From assembly GCA_964545895.1 (NCBI GenBank), contig CAZJHS010000037.1, positions 1 through 27,854 on the forward strand: a stretch of DNA of 27,854 nucleotides. Reading direction: 5' to 3'. The stretch is from UBA6183 sp964545895 (GTDB lineage: Bacteria; Bacteroidota; Bacteroidia; UKL13-3). The translations under genes and the position numbers were made by a program. Shown piece by piece: positions 1 through 7,153 of this stretch. Below the pieces are notes generated by a model that saw nothing but the letters and a program-made list of their open reading frames with translations, ran no database searches and was not told the origin of the DNA. Position 1 is the stretch's first letter. Every line of letters starts with the position of its first letter.

Positions 1-239
1 CGTTAGTGGCTTGCCAAAGTATTATTACCTTATTTGCCTTAATTACTTTACCAGTTGAGTTTGATGCAAGTAACCGTGGTTTAGCTTGGCTTACTAATAA
101 AGGCATTGTAGTAGCCGATGAAGAAAACATGGCCAAAGATGCACTTAAATGGGCTGCTATGACTTATGTGGTTGCAGCATTATCAGCAGTAGCTACGCTA
201 TTGTATTACATTATGATGTTAGTTGGCCGTAGAGACTAA
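1..239 (+). CDS. YugP-like zinc metallopeptidase, C-terminal fragment
   Basis: This is the 3' end of a gene cut by the left edge; the frame is open from base 3 with no start of its own, and the GTG at base 6 is internal. About 78 residues are visible. The motif LITLPVEFDASNRGLAWL, followed by an acidic EENMAKDALK helix and a last hydrophobic segment (about residues 50-72) ending GRRD, is typical of the C-terminus of the YugP/DUF neutral zinc metallopeptidase family (Zn_peptidase_2). These are membrane-embedded proteins with an HExxH motif, which would lie upstream of this window. The cellular substrate is not established for the family. A strong hairpin terminator follows 22 bases after the stop. 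Family assignment is by recognition of the tail only. Confidence 0.8.
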   Translation, partial: LVACQSIITLFALITLPVEFDASNRGLAWLTNKGIVVADEENMAKDALKWAAMTYVVAALSAVATLLYYIMMLVGRRD

Positions 240-260
240 TTACCTCTTACCAAAATACTT

Positions 261-299
261 AAATAGCCCCATCCCAAGCAATTGGTGATGGGGCTATTT
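261..299 (+). terminator. Hairpin terminator after YugP-like gene
   Basis: Perfect 12-bp inverted repeat AATAGCCCCATC (262-273) and GATGGGGCTATT (287-298) with a 13-nt loop, followed by a short T run. It separates the upstream gene from porQ. Confidence 0.85.
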
Positions 300-338
300 T
301 ATTACATAATACCGAAGCAAAAATTGCGTTTTATTAAC

Positions 339-346
339 TATGTTTG
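339..346 (+). promoter_or_regulatory. -7 promoter element of porQ (TATGTTTG)
   Basis: TATGTTTG matches the Bacteroidota -7 consensus TAnnTTTG exactly and ends 9 nt before the ATG at 356. No TTG lies at the ideal 19-nt spacing upstream, so the -33 element is weak. The TTG at 344-346, a possible in-frame start, is part of this element, which argues that translation starts at 356. Confidence 0.45.
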
Positions 347-355
347 AACTTACCA

Positions 356-1411
356 ATGCGATATAAATTACTTTTATTTTTATTTATTTGCCTGAGTTGC
401 GCAGCTAATGCTCAAATTGGAGGTAGTGCTATTTACTCTTTTTTAAATTTGCCTACCAACGCACGCGTTAATGCGTTGGGTGGTTATGCCACTTCTATTA
501 TTGATGCCGATGTAAACTTAGCATTGCAAAATCCTGCATTATTAAAAACAGGCATGCACAACCAAGCTACCTTTAATTACATGCGATTTGTAAGTGATAT
601 TAGCACAGGTTACTTTGGTTATGCATACAGCATTGATAGCAATAACAATATTTCGGGAGGTATACAATACATTAACTATGGCTCGTTTGATGGAACCACA
701 GAAAATGCCCAACAAACAGGAACATTTACGGGTGGCGAACAAAACATACACGTTAGTTATGCCCGAAGAATTAAGCCACGTGTTAGTGTAGGTGGTACTT
801 TAAAATTTATTACTTCAACCTTGGAGCAATACAACTCTGTTGGATTGGCCGTTGATGCAGGTATTAACTATTACAACCCTGATAAACTTTTATCGCTATC
901 GGGGGTAATTAGCAATGCAGGTGTGCAACTTACAACCTACCGTGATGAGCACCGCGAAAACCTACCGCTAAATGTAATGATGGCTTTTAGTAAAAAGTTT
1001 GCGCATAATCCTTTACGCATTTCGGTTACTGCCCATCATTTGCAAAAACCGGGTAAACTTTTGTATGATAATGTTTGGCGCCCCGGACAAAATAGAGATT
1101 TAGCTACCGGGCAAATTGTATTGGATAAAATATCGGTTTTAGATAAAGTAGCCGCCCATTTAAATGTAAGTACCGAAATTTTATTGGGTAAATTTATGTA
1201 CGTAGGTTTTGGCTACAACCACTTGCGCAGGTACGAAATGAAACTAAGCAACACCAGCGGTACCGCAGGTTTTGGCTGGGGCGTAGGTATTAAACTAAAA
1301 AAACTACAAGTAGCTTATGGCAGTGCTGCTTACCATGCCGCTTATGCTACCAATACTTTTAGCTTTGTTTTTTTTATTAATGAGTTTACAAAAAACAAAA
1401 GCAAAGATTAA
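356..1411 (+). CDS. porQ: PorQ-like type IX secretion system protein
   Basis: Predicted outer-membrane beta-barrel of the PorQ family. PorQ takes part in the type IX secretion system; in Porphyromonas it works with PorU/PorV in processing or attaching secreted proteins at the cell surface. The protein has 351 residues from the ATG at 356. Residues 1-20 (MRYKLLLFLFICLSCAANAQ) form a signal peptide. The mature protein opens with IGGSAIYSFLNLPTNARVNA, the characteristic PorQ N-terminus, and continues with alternating glycine- and aromatic-rich strands. A TTG 12 bases upstream also keeps the frame but overlaps the -7 element, so ATG is preferred. cmk follows 9 bases later, so the two are probably co-transcribed. 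The presence of this gene suggests the organism has type IX secretion; no other T9SS gene is in the window. Confidence 0.88.
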   Translation: MRYKLLLFLFICLSCAANAQIGGSAIYSFLNLPTNARVNALGGYATSIIDADVNLALQNPALLKTGMHNQATFNYMRFVSDISTGYFGYAYSIDSNNNISGGIQYINYGSFDGTTENAQQTGTFTGGEQNIHVSYARRIKPRVSVGGTLKFITSTLEQYNSVGLAVDAGINYYNPDKLLSLSGVISNAGVQLTTYRDEHRENLPLNVMMAFSKKFAHNPLRISVTAHHLQKPGKLLYDNVWRPGQNRDLATGQIVLDKISVLDKVAAHLNVSTEILLGKFMYVGFGYNHLRRYEMKLSNTSGTAGFGWGVGIKLKKLQVAYGSAAYHAAYATNTFSFVFFINEFTKNKSKD

Positions 1412-1420
1412 TTTTACAGC

Positions 1421-2110
1421 ATGAAAATAACGGTTGCCATAGATGGATATTCTTCGTGCGGTAAAAGCACTTTAGCCAAACAACTTGCCGCTGCACTTAA
1501 GTATAGCTATGTAGATACGGGTGCCATGTATCGTGCGGTAACCTTATATTTTATTCGCAACCAAGTTGATTTGTTTCATCCCGAACAAATAACAAACGCC
1601 CTACAAAATATAACCATTGAGTTTAAGGTAAACGCTAACTTAAATACGCAAGAAACGTACTTAAATGGCGAAAATATTGAAAATGAAATTCGCGTAAATC
1701 CGCGTGTGGCAAGTGCTGTAAGTGATGTTAGTGCAATTAGCGAGGTAAGACGCTTTTTGGTAAAACAACAGCAAGAAATGGGCAAGCAAAAAGGCATTGT
1801 TATGGATGGAAGAGATATTGGAACAGTGGTATTTCCGTTTGCCGAGCTTAAACTATTTGTTACAGCCGACCCTCAAGTGCGTGCACAACGCAGGCTTGAT
1901 GAATTAGTGGAGAAAGGACAACAAACTACTTTTGATGAAGTATTGGCCAATTTAGAAAAGCGCGACCACATCGACTCGAACCGCGCTGATAGTCCGCTCA
2001 AACAAGCAGACGATGCCGTGGTATTAGACAACTCAAACCTAACCCGTGAAGAACAATTTGAATGGGTATTGAAATTAGTAAATCAAAAACTTTCGCAAAG
2101 TGCTGAATAA
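1421..2110 (+). CDS. cmk: Cytidylate kinase
   Basis: Cytoplasmic (d)CMP kinase, which phosphorylates CMP and dCMP to the diphosphates with ATP, in pyrimidine nucleotide supply. It is 229 residues, the usual length. The P-loop GYSSCGKST lies at residues 9-17. YVDTGAMYRAV (about 31-41) is the conserved NMP-binding motif, and MDGRDIGTVVFPFAELKLFV (about 128-147) is the family signature. A lid region follows with QRRLDEL and RDHIDSNRADSPL. The start codon is 9 bases after the porQ stop, so it probably shares the porQ transcript. It ends in a perfect bidirectional hairpin shared with dapA. Confidence 0.96.
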   Translation: MKITVAIDGYSSCGKSTLAKQLAAALKYSYVDTGAMYRAVTLYFIRNQVDLFHPEQITNALQNITIEFKVNANLNTQETYLNGENIENEIRVNPRVASAVSDVSAISEVRRFLVKQQQEMGKQKGIVMDGRDIGTVVFPFAELKLFVTADPQVRAQRRLDELVEKGQQTTFDEVLANLEKRDHIDSNRADSPLKQADDAVVLDNSNLTREEQFEWVLKLVNQKLSQSAE

Positions 2111-2112
2111 CA

Positions 2113-2144
2113 AAAACGCCCCGAGGTTTCACTCGGGGCGTTTT
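2113..2144. terminator. Bidirectional terminator between cmk and dapA
   Basis: Perfect 13-bp inverted repeat AAAACGCCCCGAG (2113-2125) and CTCGGGGCGTTTT (2132-2144) with a 6-nt loop. The A run on one side and T run on the other let it serve both convergent genes. Confidence 0.92.
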
Positions 2145-2163
2145 CTTTTATAGCTGTATTATT

Positions 2164-3033
2164 TTATGCTAACTGTTTGGCCAAATCAATCAAACGTTGC
2201 TCTACTTGTTTATTTACCGGAGCTAAAGGCAAGCGAACAATATTTTTACATAAACCTAAATTTTGTAAAAGCACTTTTATTCCACCTGGGTTACCATCAG
2301 CAAAAATGGCTTTCATTAACTCGTATAATTTAAAATGAAGCACACTTGCTTCGGCAAAGTTACCAGCTAAAGCTAATCGTACCATATCGCTATATTGGCG
2401 TGGGTAAGCTTGTGCAATTACAGATATTACACCTGTCATGCCTACAGCCATAAATGGTAAGGTTAAATTATCATCGCCACTTATTACCGAAAAATGAGCA
2501 GGTTTATCTTTTAAAATATCCATAAAAATTTCGGGATTGCCCGAAGCCTCTTTTACGGCAATAAACTTAGTGCTTGCATGTGCTAACCTAAGCGTAGTTG
2601 CTGCACTCATGCCCATACCCGTACGACCAGGTACGTTATAAATAATTATTGGCAATGGAGTTACTTTTTCTAATTCCATGTAGTGAAGGTAAACACCTTC
2701 TTGGTTAGGTTTGTTGTAATACGGACTAACAGATAATATAGCACTATAGCCAGTAGTATCAAACGCTTGCATGGTGTCCATTACCTCACGTGTATCATTA
2801 CCACCTATACCGGCAACTAAAGGTACACGACCAGCAACTTGCTGTGCAGCAAACTTAAATACTTGCTTCTTTTCTTCTTTACTTAATGTAGGTCCTTCGC
2901 CTGTAGTACCTAAAATTACTAAATACTCTAATCCTCCACTAATGCAATGCTCAATTATTTTTGCTAGTGAATCAAAGTCAATGCTCCCATCGTTGTTAAA
3001 CGGGGTTACTAATGCTACGCCTGTGCCTTTCAT
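2164..3033 (-). CDS. dapA: 4-hydroxy-tetrahydrodipicolinate synthase
   Basis: Cytoplasmic lyase that condenses pyruvate with aspartate semialdehyde, the first committed step to diaminopimelate and lysine. It is 289 residues, the normal length. The expected active-site motifs are present: GTTGE at 42-46, SPYYNKP at about 103-109, YNVPGR at 132-137 (catalytic Tyr132 and substrate-binding Arg137), and the Schiff-base lysine Lys161 in the AVKEASG motif. It follows the DUF6913 gene with a 31-base gap on the same strand and is probably expressed from the promoter at 3618-3647. It converges on cmk and shares its terminator. Nothing unusual is seen in the sequence. Confidence 0.96.
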   Translation of the reverse strand: MKGTGVALVTPFNNDGSIDFDSLAKIIEHCISGGLEYLVILGTTGEGPTLSKEEKKQVFKFAAQQVAGRVPLVAGIGGNDTREVMDTMQAFDTTGYSAILSVSPYYNKPNQEGVYLHYMELEKVTPLPIIIYNVPGRTGMGMSAATTLRLAHASTKFIAVKEASGNPEIFMDILKDKPAHFSVISGDDNLTLPFMAVGMTGVISVIAQAYPRQYSDMVRLALAGNFAEASVLHFKLYELMKAIFADGNPGGIKVLLQNLGLCKNIVRLPLAPVNKQVEQRLIDLAKQLA

Positions 3034-3064
3034 GGTTTGCTTATAAATGCGTGTGGTAAAAAAT

Positions 3065-3607
3065 CTATTTTATGGTACGAAGGTAAAAATCTATTTGCTC
3101 AATTAAATATTTTAGGTCTTTATTTGGCCCAACATCAATCATCGCATCTAAATAATCAATACCTTCAGGTATGTGTGCTCCTACTCTATACTTGGCCTTA
3201 CTGTAAGCCGATATAGCCTGTAATGGCAGAATAGGCTCGTGATATAAATTGAGCAACAAATCAAACTCGAGGTGTAAAAACTGCCCGATGTTGCCCTTAA
3301 TAGGCAAATTAATTCCGTTTAGTTTTTCGCGCCAAAAAAACTCAGAGTTTAACAAAAACTTTTTGGTATGCGGTAGTTGTTTGGCATCAACATAGCCAAG
3401 CATAAACACCTTTTTGCCTTCGGCACGTAAATCGGCAGCGTACTTGGCCACCAACTGTTCGTGCTCTTTTAAATCGGCATGGTATACAATACCTATATGG
3501 TTAACTTGATTAAACGCCACCAGCTTATGTTTAACAATGGTAGCACGAACCTCGCGCTCCAACTGCCAACGTCCAATAAAGTTTTTAATATCTTCTATTA
3601 ATTTCAT
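3065..3607 (-). CDS. DUF6913-family protein
   Basis: A 180-residue cytoplasmic protein that I recognise as the Bacteroidota DUF6913 family; function unknown. It has no signal peptide or membrane segment. The N-terminal helix is basic (KNFIGRWQLEREVRATIVKH), then comes an alternating hydrophobic strand pattern (HIGIVYHADLKEHEQLV, KKVFMLGYVD) suggesting a small alpha/beta fold, then LHLEFDLLLNLYHEP and VGAHIPEGIDYLDAMIDVG near the C-terminus. From memory, this family often sits between ligA and dapA in Bacteroidota, and here it lies directly upstream of dapA. It has its own well-formed promoter at 3618-3647, so dapA expression need not depend on ligA. Confidence 0.8.
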   Translation of the reverse strand: MKLIEDIKNFIGRWQLEREVRATIVKHKLVAFNQVNHIGIVYHADLKEHEQLVAKYAADLRAEGKKVFMLGYVDAKQLPHTKKFLLNSEFFWREKLNGINLPIKGNIGQFLHLEFDLLLNLYHEPILPLQAISAYSKAKYRVGAHIPEGIDYLDAMIDVGPNKDLKYLIEQIDFYLRTIK

Positions 3608-3617
3608 TTAGTAGCAA

Positions 3618-3647
3618 CAAAGCTAAAATCTTAGCGCGGTTTTACAA
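3618..3647 (-). promoter_or_regulatory. Bacteroidota-type promoter upstream of DUF6913-dapA
   Basis: On the minus strand TTG (3645-3647) is followed after exactly 19 nt by TAGCTTTG (3618-3625), matching TTG-N19-TAnnTTTG. The -7 element ends 10 nt before the ATG at 3607. It marks a point where transcription can restart downstream of the BRCT gene. Confidence 0.7.
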
Positions 3648-3689
3648 GGTGTTTTTATCCTGATTAATGGCATTTAAAATATTAATTCT

Positions 3690-4577
3690 TTAGATTATGA
3701 ACGGATAAACATCTTCAATATGAAGTATGTTAACTTTTGCCCCCTTTTGCTTGAGCTTTATTGCCTCTTCAACTTTTCTCCCATACATTGAGTAAGCCCA
3801 ACAAGAATTTCTTTCTTCACAAACAATTAAATAATCAACACTACCACTCATTGCACCCACAACCCTACCTCCTTTATTTGTAATAATTGCTTTGATTTCT
3901 TCTCTTTTATAAAGGTTAGAAGCACCTGTAACACATAATTTTTTACCGTCAACTTCAAAATTTGTTACTGGTTCAAAAACATTAACGGACAAATGCTCTA
4001 CTATACTTTTTGTATGCCTATCGTCAGACAGTCTATTCTGCTTGAATAAATCACAAAAACACAGCAATTCTACTAGCTCTGCTTCTTCAACCACACCATC
4101 AGCAACAATTCTACTTAATAAATCCATAACTTCATCGTACGGATATTGATTAACAAGGTATGAATTCTCATCCATCCAATTACTCAAATAAGTGAGTTCC
4201 CTTTCATTAATTATTTCGTCTAAGGCAATACCATCTAAAATGCCGTGTAATTGTTGAATTCCTCTTGTTATATAATTGTAATATTGATTCCCTTCTATAT
4301 ACTTCTCACAAAACCATTTTATATTCAGAATCTCATCATCGTCTAAATGAAAGTCACTTATTGCCTTAGCTAAAATTGAAACTAATTCGCTGTAGGGAGA
4401 TTTTTTTTCATAGTGTTTTGTCGCAAGAAGCCAATTCGCTATTCCGATAATTTCCTTTTCATGCAAAATCCCATCTGCTGTAATACCATCAATCAATCCT
4501 AAAAGTCCGTTAAAATCTCTTTCAATTTGCTGTGGTGAGCAATACTTTTCAAAATCATGGTTATTAATTTGTTTCAT
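3690..4577 (-). CDS. Protein with two TerB-like repeats and a C-terminal BRCT domain
   Basis: A 295-residue protein with no signal peptide or membrane segment. Residues about 24-92 and 110-176 are two copies of a helical repeat sharing the pattern LxGxxDGIxxDxxxxExE, a Trp about 10 residues on, PYxE, and FC at the end. This resembles TerB-like helical modules. Residues about 211-293 are a BRCT domain (GKKLCVTGAS, NKGGRVVG, VDYLIV, and the conserved YGRKVEEAIKLKQKG). Proteins with such repeats plus a BRCT domain of this subtype recur in bacteria and phages; their function is not established, but BRCT domains bind phosphopeptides, nicked DNA or other BRCT proteins. The gene starts 13 bases after the ligA stop on the same strand, and ligA itself ends in a BRCT domain. 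Its CpG content is low (about 14 in 900 bases), like the 3' part of ligA, which suggests joint acquisition. Confidence 0.8.
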   Translation of the reverse strand: MKQINNHDFEKYCSPQQIERDFNGLLGLIDGITADGILHEKEIIGIANWLLATKHYEKKSPYSELVSILAKAISDFHLDDDEILNIKWFCEKYIEGNQYYNYITRGIQQLHGILDGIALDEIINERELTYLSNWMDENSYLVNQYPYDEVMDLLSRIVADGVVEEAELVELLCFCDLFKQNRLSDDRHTKSIVEHLSVNVFEPVTNFEVDGKKLCVTGASNLYKREEIKAIITNKGGRVVGAMSGSVDYLIVCEERNSCWAYSMYGRKVEEAIKLKQKGAKVNILHIEDVYPFII

Positions 4578-4590
4578 ATTTATAGGATTT

Positions 4591-7086
4591 TTAATTAATC
4601 ATTTGTAGAAATTCTTCTTCACTTATAATAGGAATTTTAAACTCTGTAGCCTTTTTTAATTTCTCAGGGCCCATTTTATCACCTGCGATCAAATAATTAA
4701 GACTTTTACTAATACTGCCAACATTTCTTCCACCATTCAATTCCACTAAACTTTTCAACTCATCTCTTGAAATCGAAAAAGATCCTGACACTAAAAAGCT
4801 TTTACCTTCTAATTTATTTGTTCGAGCTGTATATTCACCGTCCACGATAGCAAACTTTAACCCAAAATTTTGAAGCTGCTGATGAATCAACCTGTTTTTT
4901 TTATCTAAAAAGTATTGAACAACATTTTCTGCAATCTTTTCACCTAACTCATATATCTGTGCAATTTCATTAACTGTTGCATTGGACAAATTTTCAAGTG
5001 AACCAAAATATCTAGATAGCTTTTTTGCAGCAGTCTCCCCAACCATTCTAATCCCTAAAGCAAACAAAACTCTTTCGAATGGAACAAGTTTGGAGTCCTC
5101 AATTCCTTTGAGCATATTATCAACGATTTTTTCACCCCATACAGTTCTTTCAATATCACTTAACTTTTCAATTTCAGCAAGGTTAGTATGAATATGACTT
5201 ATCAAACTCAGAGCTAACTGATCATCAATACCTTTTGTTGATAAGGATTCTAATGTCACATTTTTCAGGGAATAAATCATATCTAAATCATTTGTTATTG
5301 CTTTAAATTCGGAAACTAGCTTTAACGATCGAGTTGTGATTAGAGATAAGACAACTTCTAATGGAATTAACAAACCCTTAGAATAGTCTTCAAGAATATT
5401 TAAAACAGATAACTTATAATCTAGATTCTTAGTATTATTTTTTACAATATAGTCTTTCAGCCAATCCCATGACTCAATACTTTTACAATCAGAAACGGTT
5501 TTTACTAACTTCAAAACATATGCAACACGACTTAAGTGAATGTAAAACGTATCTTCGTCCTTGAACTCACTTTTATTGGTGGATTCATTAATCTCCTCGA
5601 TTCCTATCAATTCGTCTCTATATTTTCGTAATGAATATAAATCTGCAATCGTTCGAATGTAATTTCGCTTCCATAATAATTTAACCTTACCAGAACCCAA
5701 GCTATCAATATTCATAGCCCTGCGGCCAATAAAATGCTCTATTTTTCCTATTAATTGCGGAGCGCATCCTGTTTCGTTAGGGCAATAGTGTACTACTTCG
5801 CCTTCGCGTCTAACCAAGTTTGTTCCGCACTCAGGGCAAACATCAGTGTAAATAATTTTGGTTGAAAACAACCCGCGTTTACTTACATCAACAGCCGTAA
5901 CTTTAGGAATAATTTCTCCGCCTTTTTCAACAAAAACCCAATCTTTTTCGTGCAAGTCTAATCGTTCAATTTCATCGGCATTATAAAGACTAGCACGCTT
6001 AACAGTGGTGCCTGCAAGTTGCACAGGTTTTAAATTAGCCACAGGAGTAATAGCACCAGTGCGGCCAACTTGATAGGTAACTTTATCTAAAACCGTTAGC
6101 GCACTTTGTGCTTTGTATTTATATGAAATTGCCCAACGTGGATTTTTAGCTGTAAAGCCCAACTCGCGTTGTTGTGCGTAGTTGTTTACTTTAATTACCA
6201 CACCATCTATTTCGTAACTTAAGTGCTCGCGTTGCTTATCAAAGTATTGAATAAACTCCATTACCTGCGTAATGTTACTGCACTTTTTAAAATCGGCACT
6301 CACCTGAAACCCCCAACTGGCGGCTGTATTTAAACTATCAAAATGCGTTGGCGCTACATCATTATCTGCATAAATAAAATACAAGAAACAATCTAAAGGT
6401 CGTTTAGCAACCTCGGCACTATCTTGCATTTTTAAAGTACCCGAGGCAAAGTTTCGTGGATTTTTATACAAACGTTCGCGCACTTCATCTTCATCATATC
6501 CTTTTGCTTCAAGCTCTTTGCGGTACTCGTTATTGAGCTTTTCAAAAGTTTTACGATGCATAAAAATTTCGCCCCTGATTTCAAACTCATCAGGGTAATT
6601 GCCTGGTGGCAATTGTTGCGGAATACTTTTGATGGTTTTAACATTAGCCGTAACATCATCACCCTGCACACCATCGCCACGTGTAACGGCACGAATTAAT
6701 TCGCCATTTTTATACGTAATGCTTATGGCCAAGCCATCAAACTTTAGTTCACATACATATTCAAAATCATCGCCAATGGCTTTGCGTATACGTTCGTCAA
6801 AATCGCGCAATTCTTCTTCGGAGTAAGTATTACCCAAGCTTAGCATGGGGTACTTATGTTTTACTTGTACAAACTGTTTGGTAATATCGCCACCCACTTT
6901 TTGAGTGGGCGAGTTTGCTGACGCGTATTGCGGATATTGTTTTTCAAGCGACTCGAGTTCTTTTAACAAGTGATCAAAATCAAAATCGCTTATGGTAGGT
7001 TGTGATAACACATAATAGTTATAATTATGCTTATTTAAAACCTCTGTTAACTCGGTTATTCGTTGTTTAGCTTCCAATTCGTTCAT
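4591..7086 (-). CDS. ligA: NAD-dependent DNA ligase, with a 149-residue insertion in the HhH region
   Basis: Seals nicks in duplex DNA with NAD as cofactor, in replication and repair. At 831 residues it is far longer than the usual 660-690. The order is: Ia and adenylation domain with nucleophile Lys115 in ELKFDG; OB fold (about 320-405); zinc finger with Cys417, Cys420, Cys435 and Cys441; start of the helix-hairpin-helix (HhH) region (IEHFIGRRAMNIDSLG at 449-464); an insert at about 498-646; a canonical HhH block (about 647-745); and a BRCT domain (about 757-831). The normal sequence resumes cleanly after the insert (WGEKIVDNMLKGIEDSK). Insert residues about 572-640 resemble the following HhH block, so it may be a degenerate duplication. 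All catalytic and metal motifs are intact, so it is probably functional. Codons and CpG change near residue 460, suggesting a mosaic gene. It is divergent from the gene at 7154 and followed at 13 bases by the BRCT gene. Confidence 0.95.
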   Translation of the reverse strand: MNELEAKQRITELTEVLNKHNYNYYVLSQPTISDFDFDHLLKELESLEKQYPQYASANSPTQKVGGDITKQFVQVKHKYPMLSLGNTYSEEELRDFDERIRKAIGDDFEYVCELKFDGLAISITYKNGELIRAVTRGDGVQGDDVTANVKTIKSIPQQLPPGNYPDEFEIRGEIFMHRKTFEKLNNEYRKELEAKGYDEDEVRERLYKNPRNFASGTLKMQDSAEVAKRPLDCFLYFIYADNDVAPTHFDSLNTAASWGFQVSADFKKCSNITQVMEFIQYFDKQREHLSYEIDGVVIKVNNYAQQRELGFTAKNPRWAISYKYKAQSALTVLDKVTYQVGRTGAITPVANLKPVQLAGTTVKRASLYNADEIERLDLHEKDWVFVEKGGEIIPKVTAVDVSKRGLFSTKIIYTDVCPECGTNLVRREGEVVHYCPNETGCAPQLIGKIEHFIGRRAMNIDSLGSGKVKLLWKRNYIRTIADLYSLRKYRDELIGIEEINESTNKSEFKDEDTFYIHLSRVAYVLKLVKTVSDCKSIESWDWLKDYIVKNNTKNLDYKLSVLNILEDYSKGLLIPLEVVLSLITTRSLKLVSEFKAITNDLDMIYSLKNVTLESLSTKGIDDQLALSLISHIHTNLAEIEKLSDIERTVWGEKIVDNMLKGIEDSKLVPFERVLFALGIRMVGETAAKKLSRYFGSLENLSNATVNEIAQIYELGEKIAENVVQYFLDKKNRLIHQQLQNFGLKFAIVDGEYTARTNKLEGKSFLVSGSFSISRDELKSLVELNGGRNVGSISKSLNYLIAGDKMGPEKLKKATEFKIPIISEEEFLQMIN

Positions 7087-7153
7087 TGCTGCTAAATAAG
7101 TTTATTTTAGTTGAATTTGATATACTTTAGCACATAAAATGCATATTTGCCTT

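Noticed and set aside
344..355. TTG start for porQ adding four residues
   Set aside because: The TTG is the last part of an exact -7 promoter element, and the ATG at 356 directly begins a good signal peptide.
6432..6692. Frames opposite or out of phase within ligA and similar long shadow frames elsewhere (for example 14029-14373, 16087-16395, 17107-17460)
   Set aside because: They lie fully inside well-recognised genes and their translations show no recognisable domain.
4591..7086. ligA as a frameshifted or fused pseudogene because of its length
   Set aside because: One continuous frame keeps the catalytic Lys, four zinc Cys, HhH and a complete BRCT domain.
3690..7086. ligA plus BRCT gene as a known anti-phage defence system
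   Set aside because: No nuclease, toxin, CARF or signalling domain is present; only association and composition are seen.
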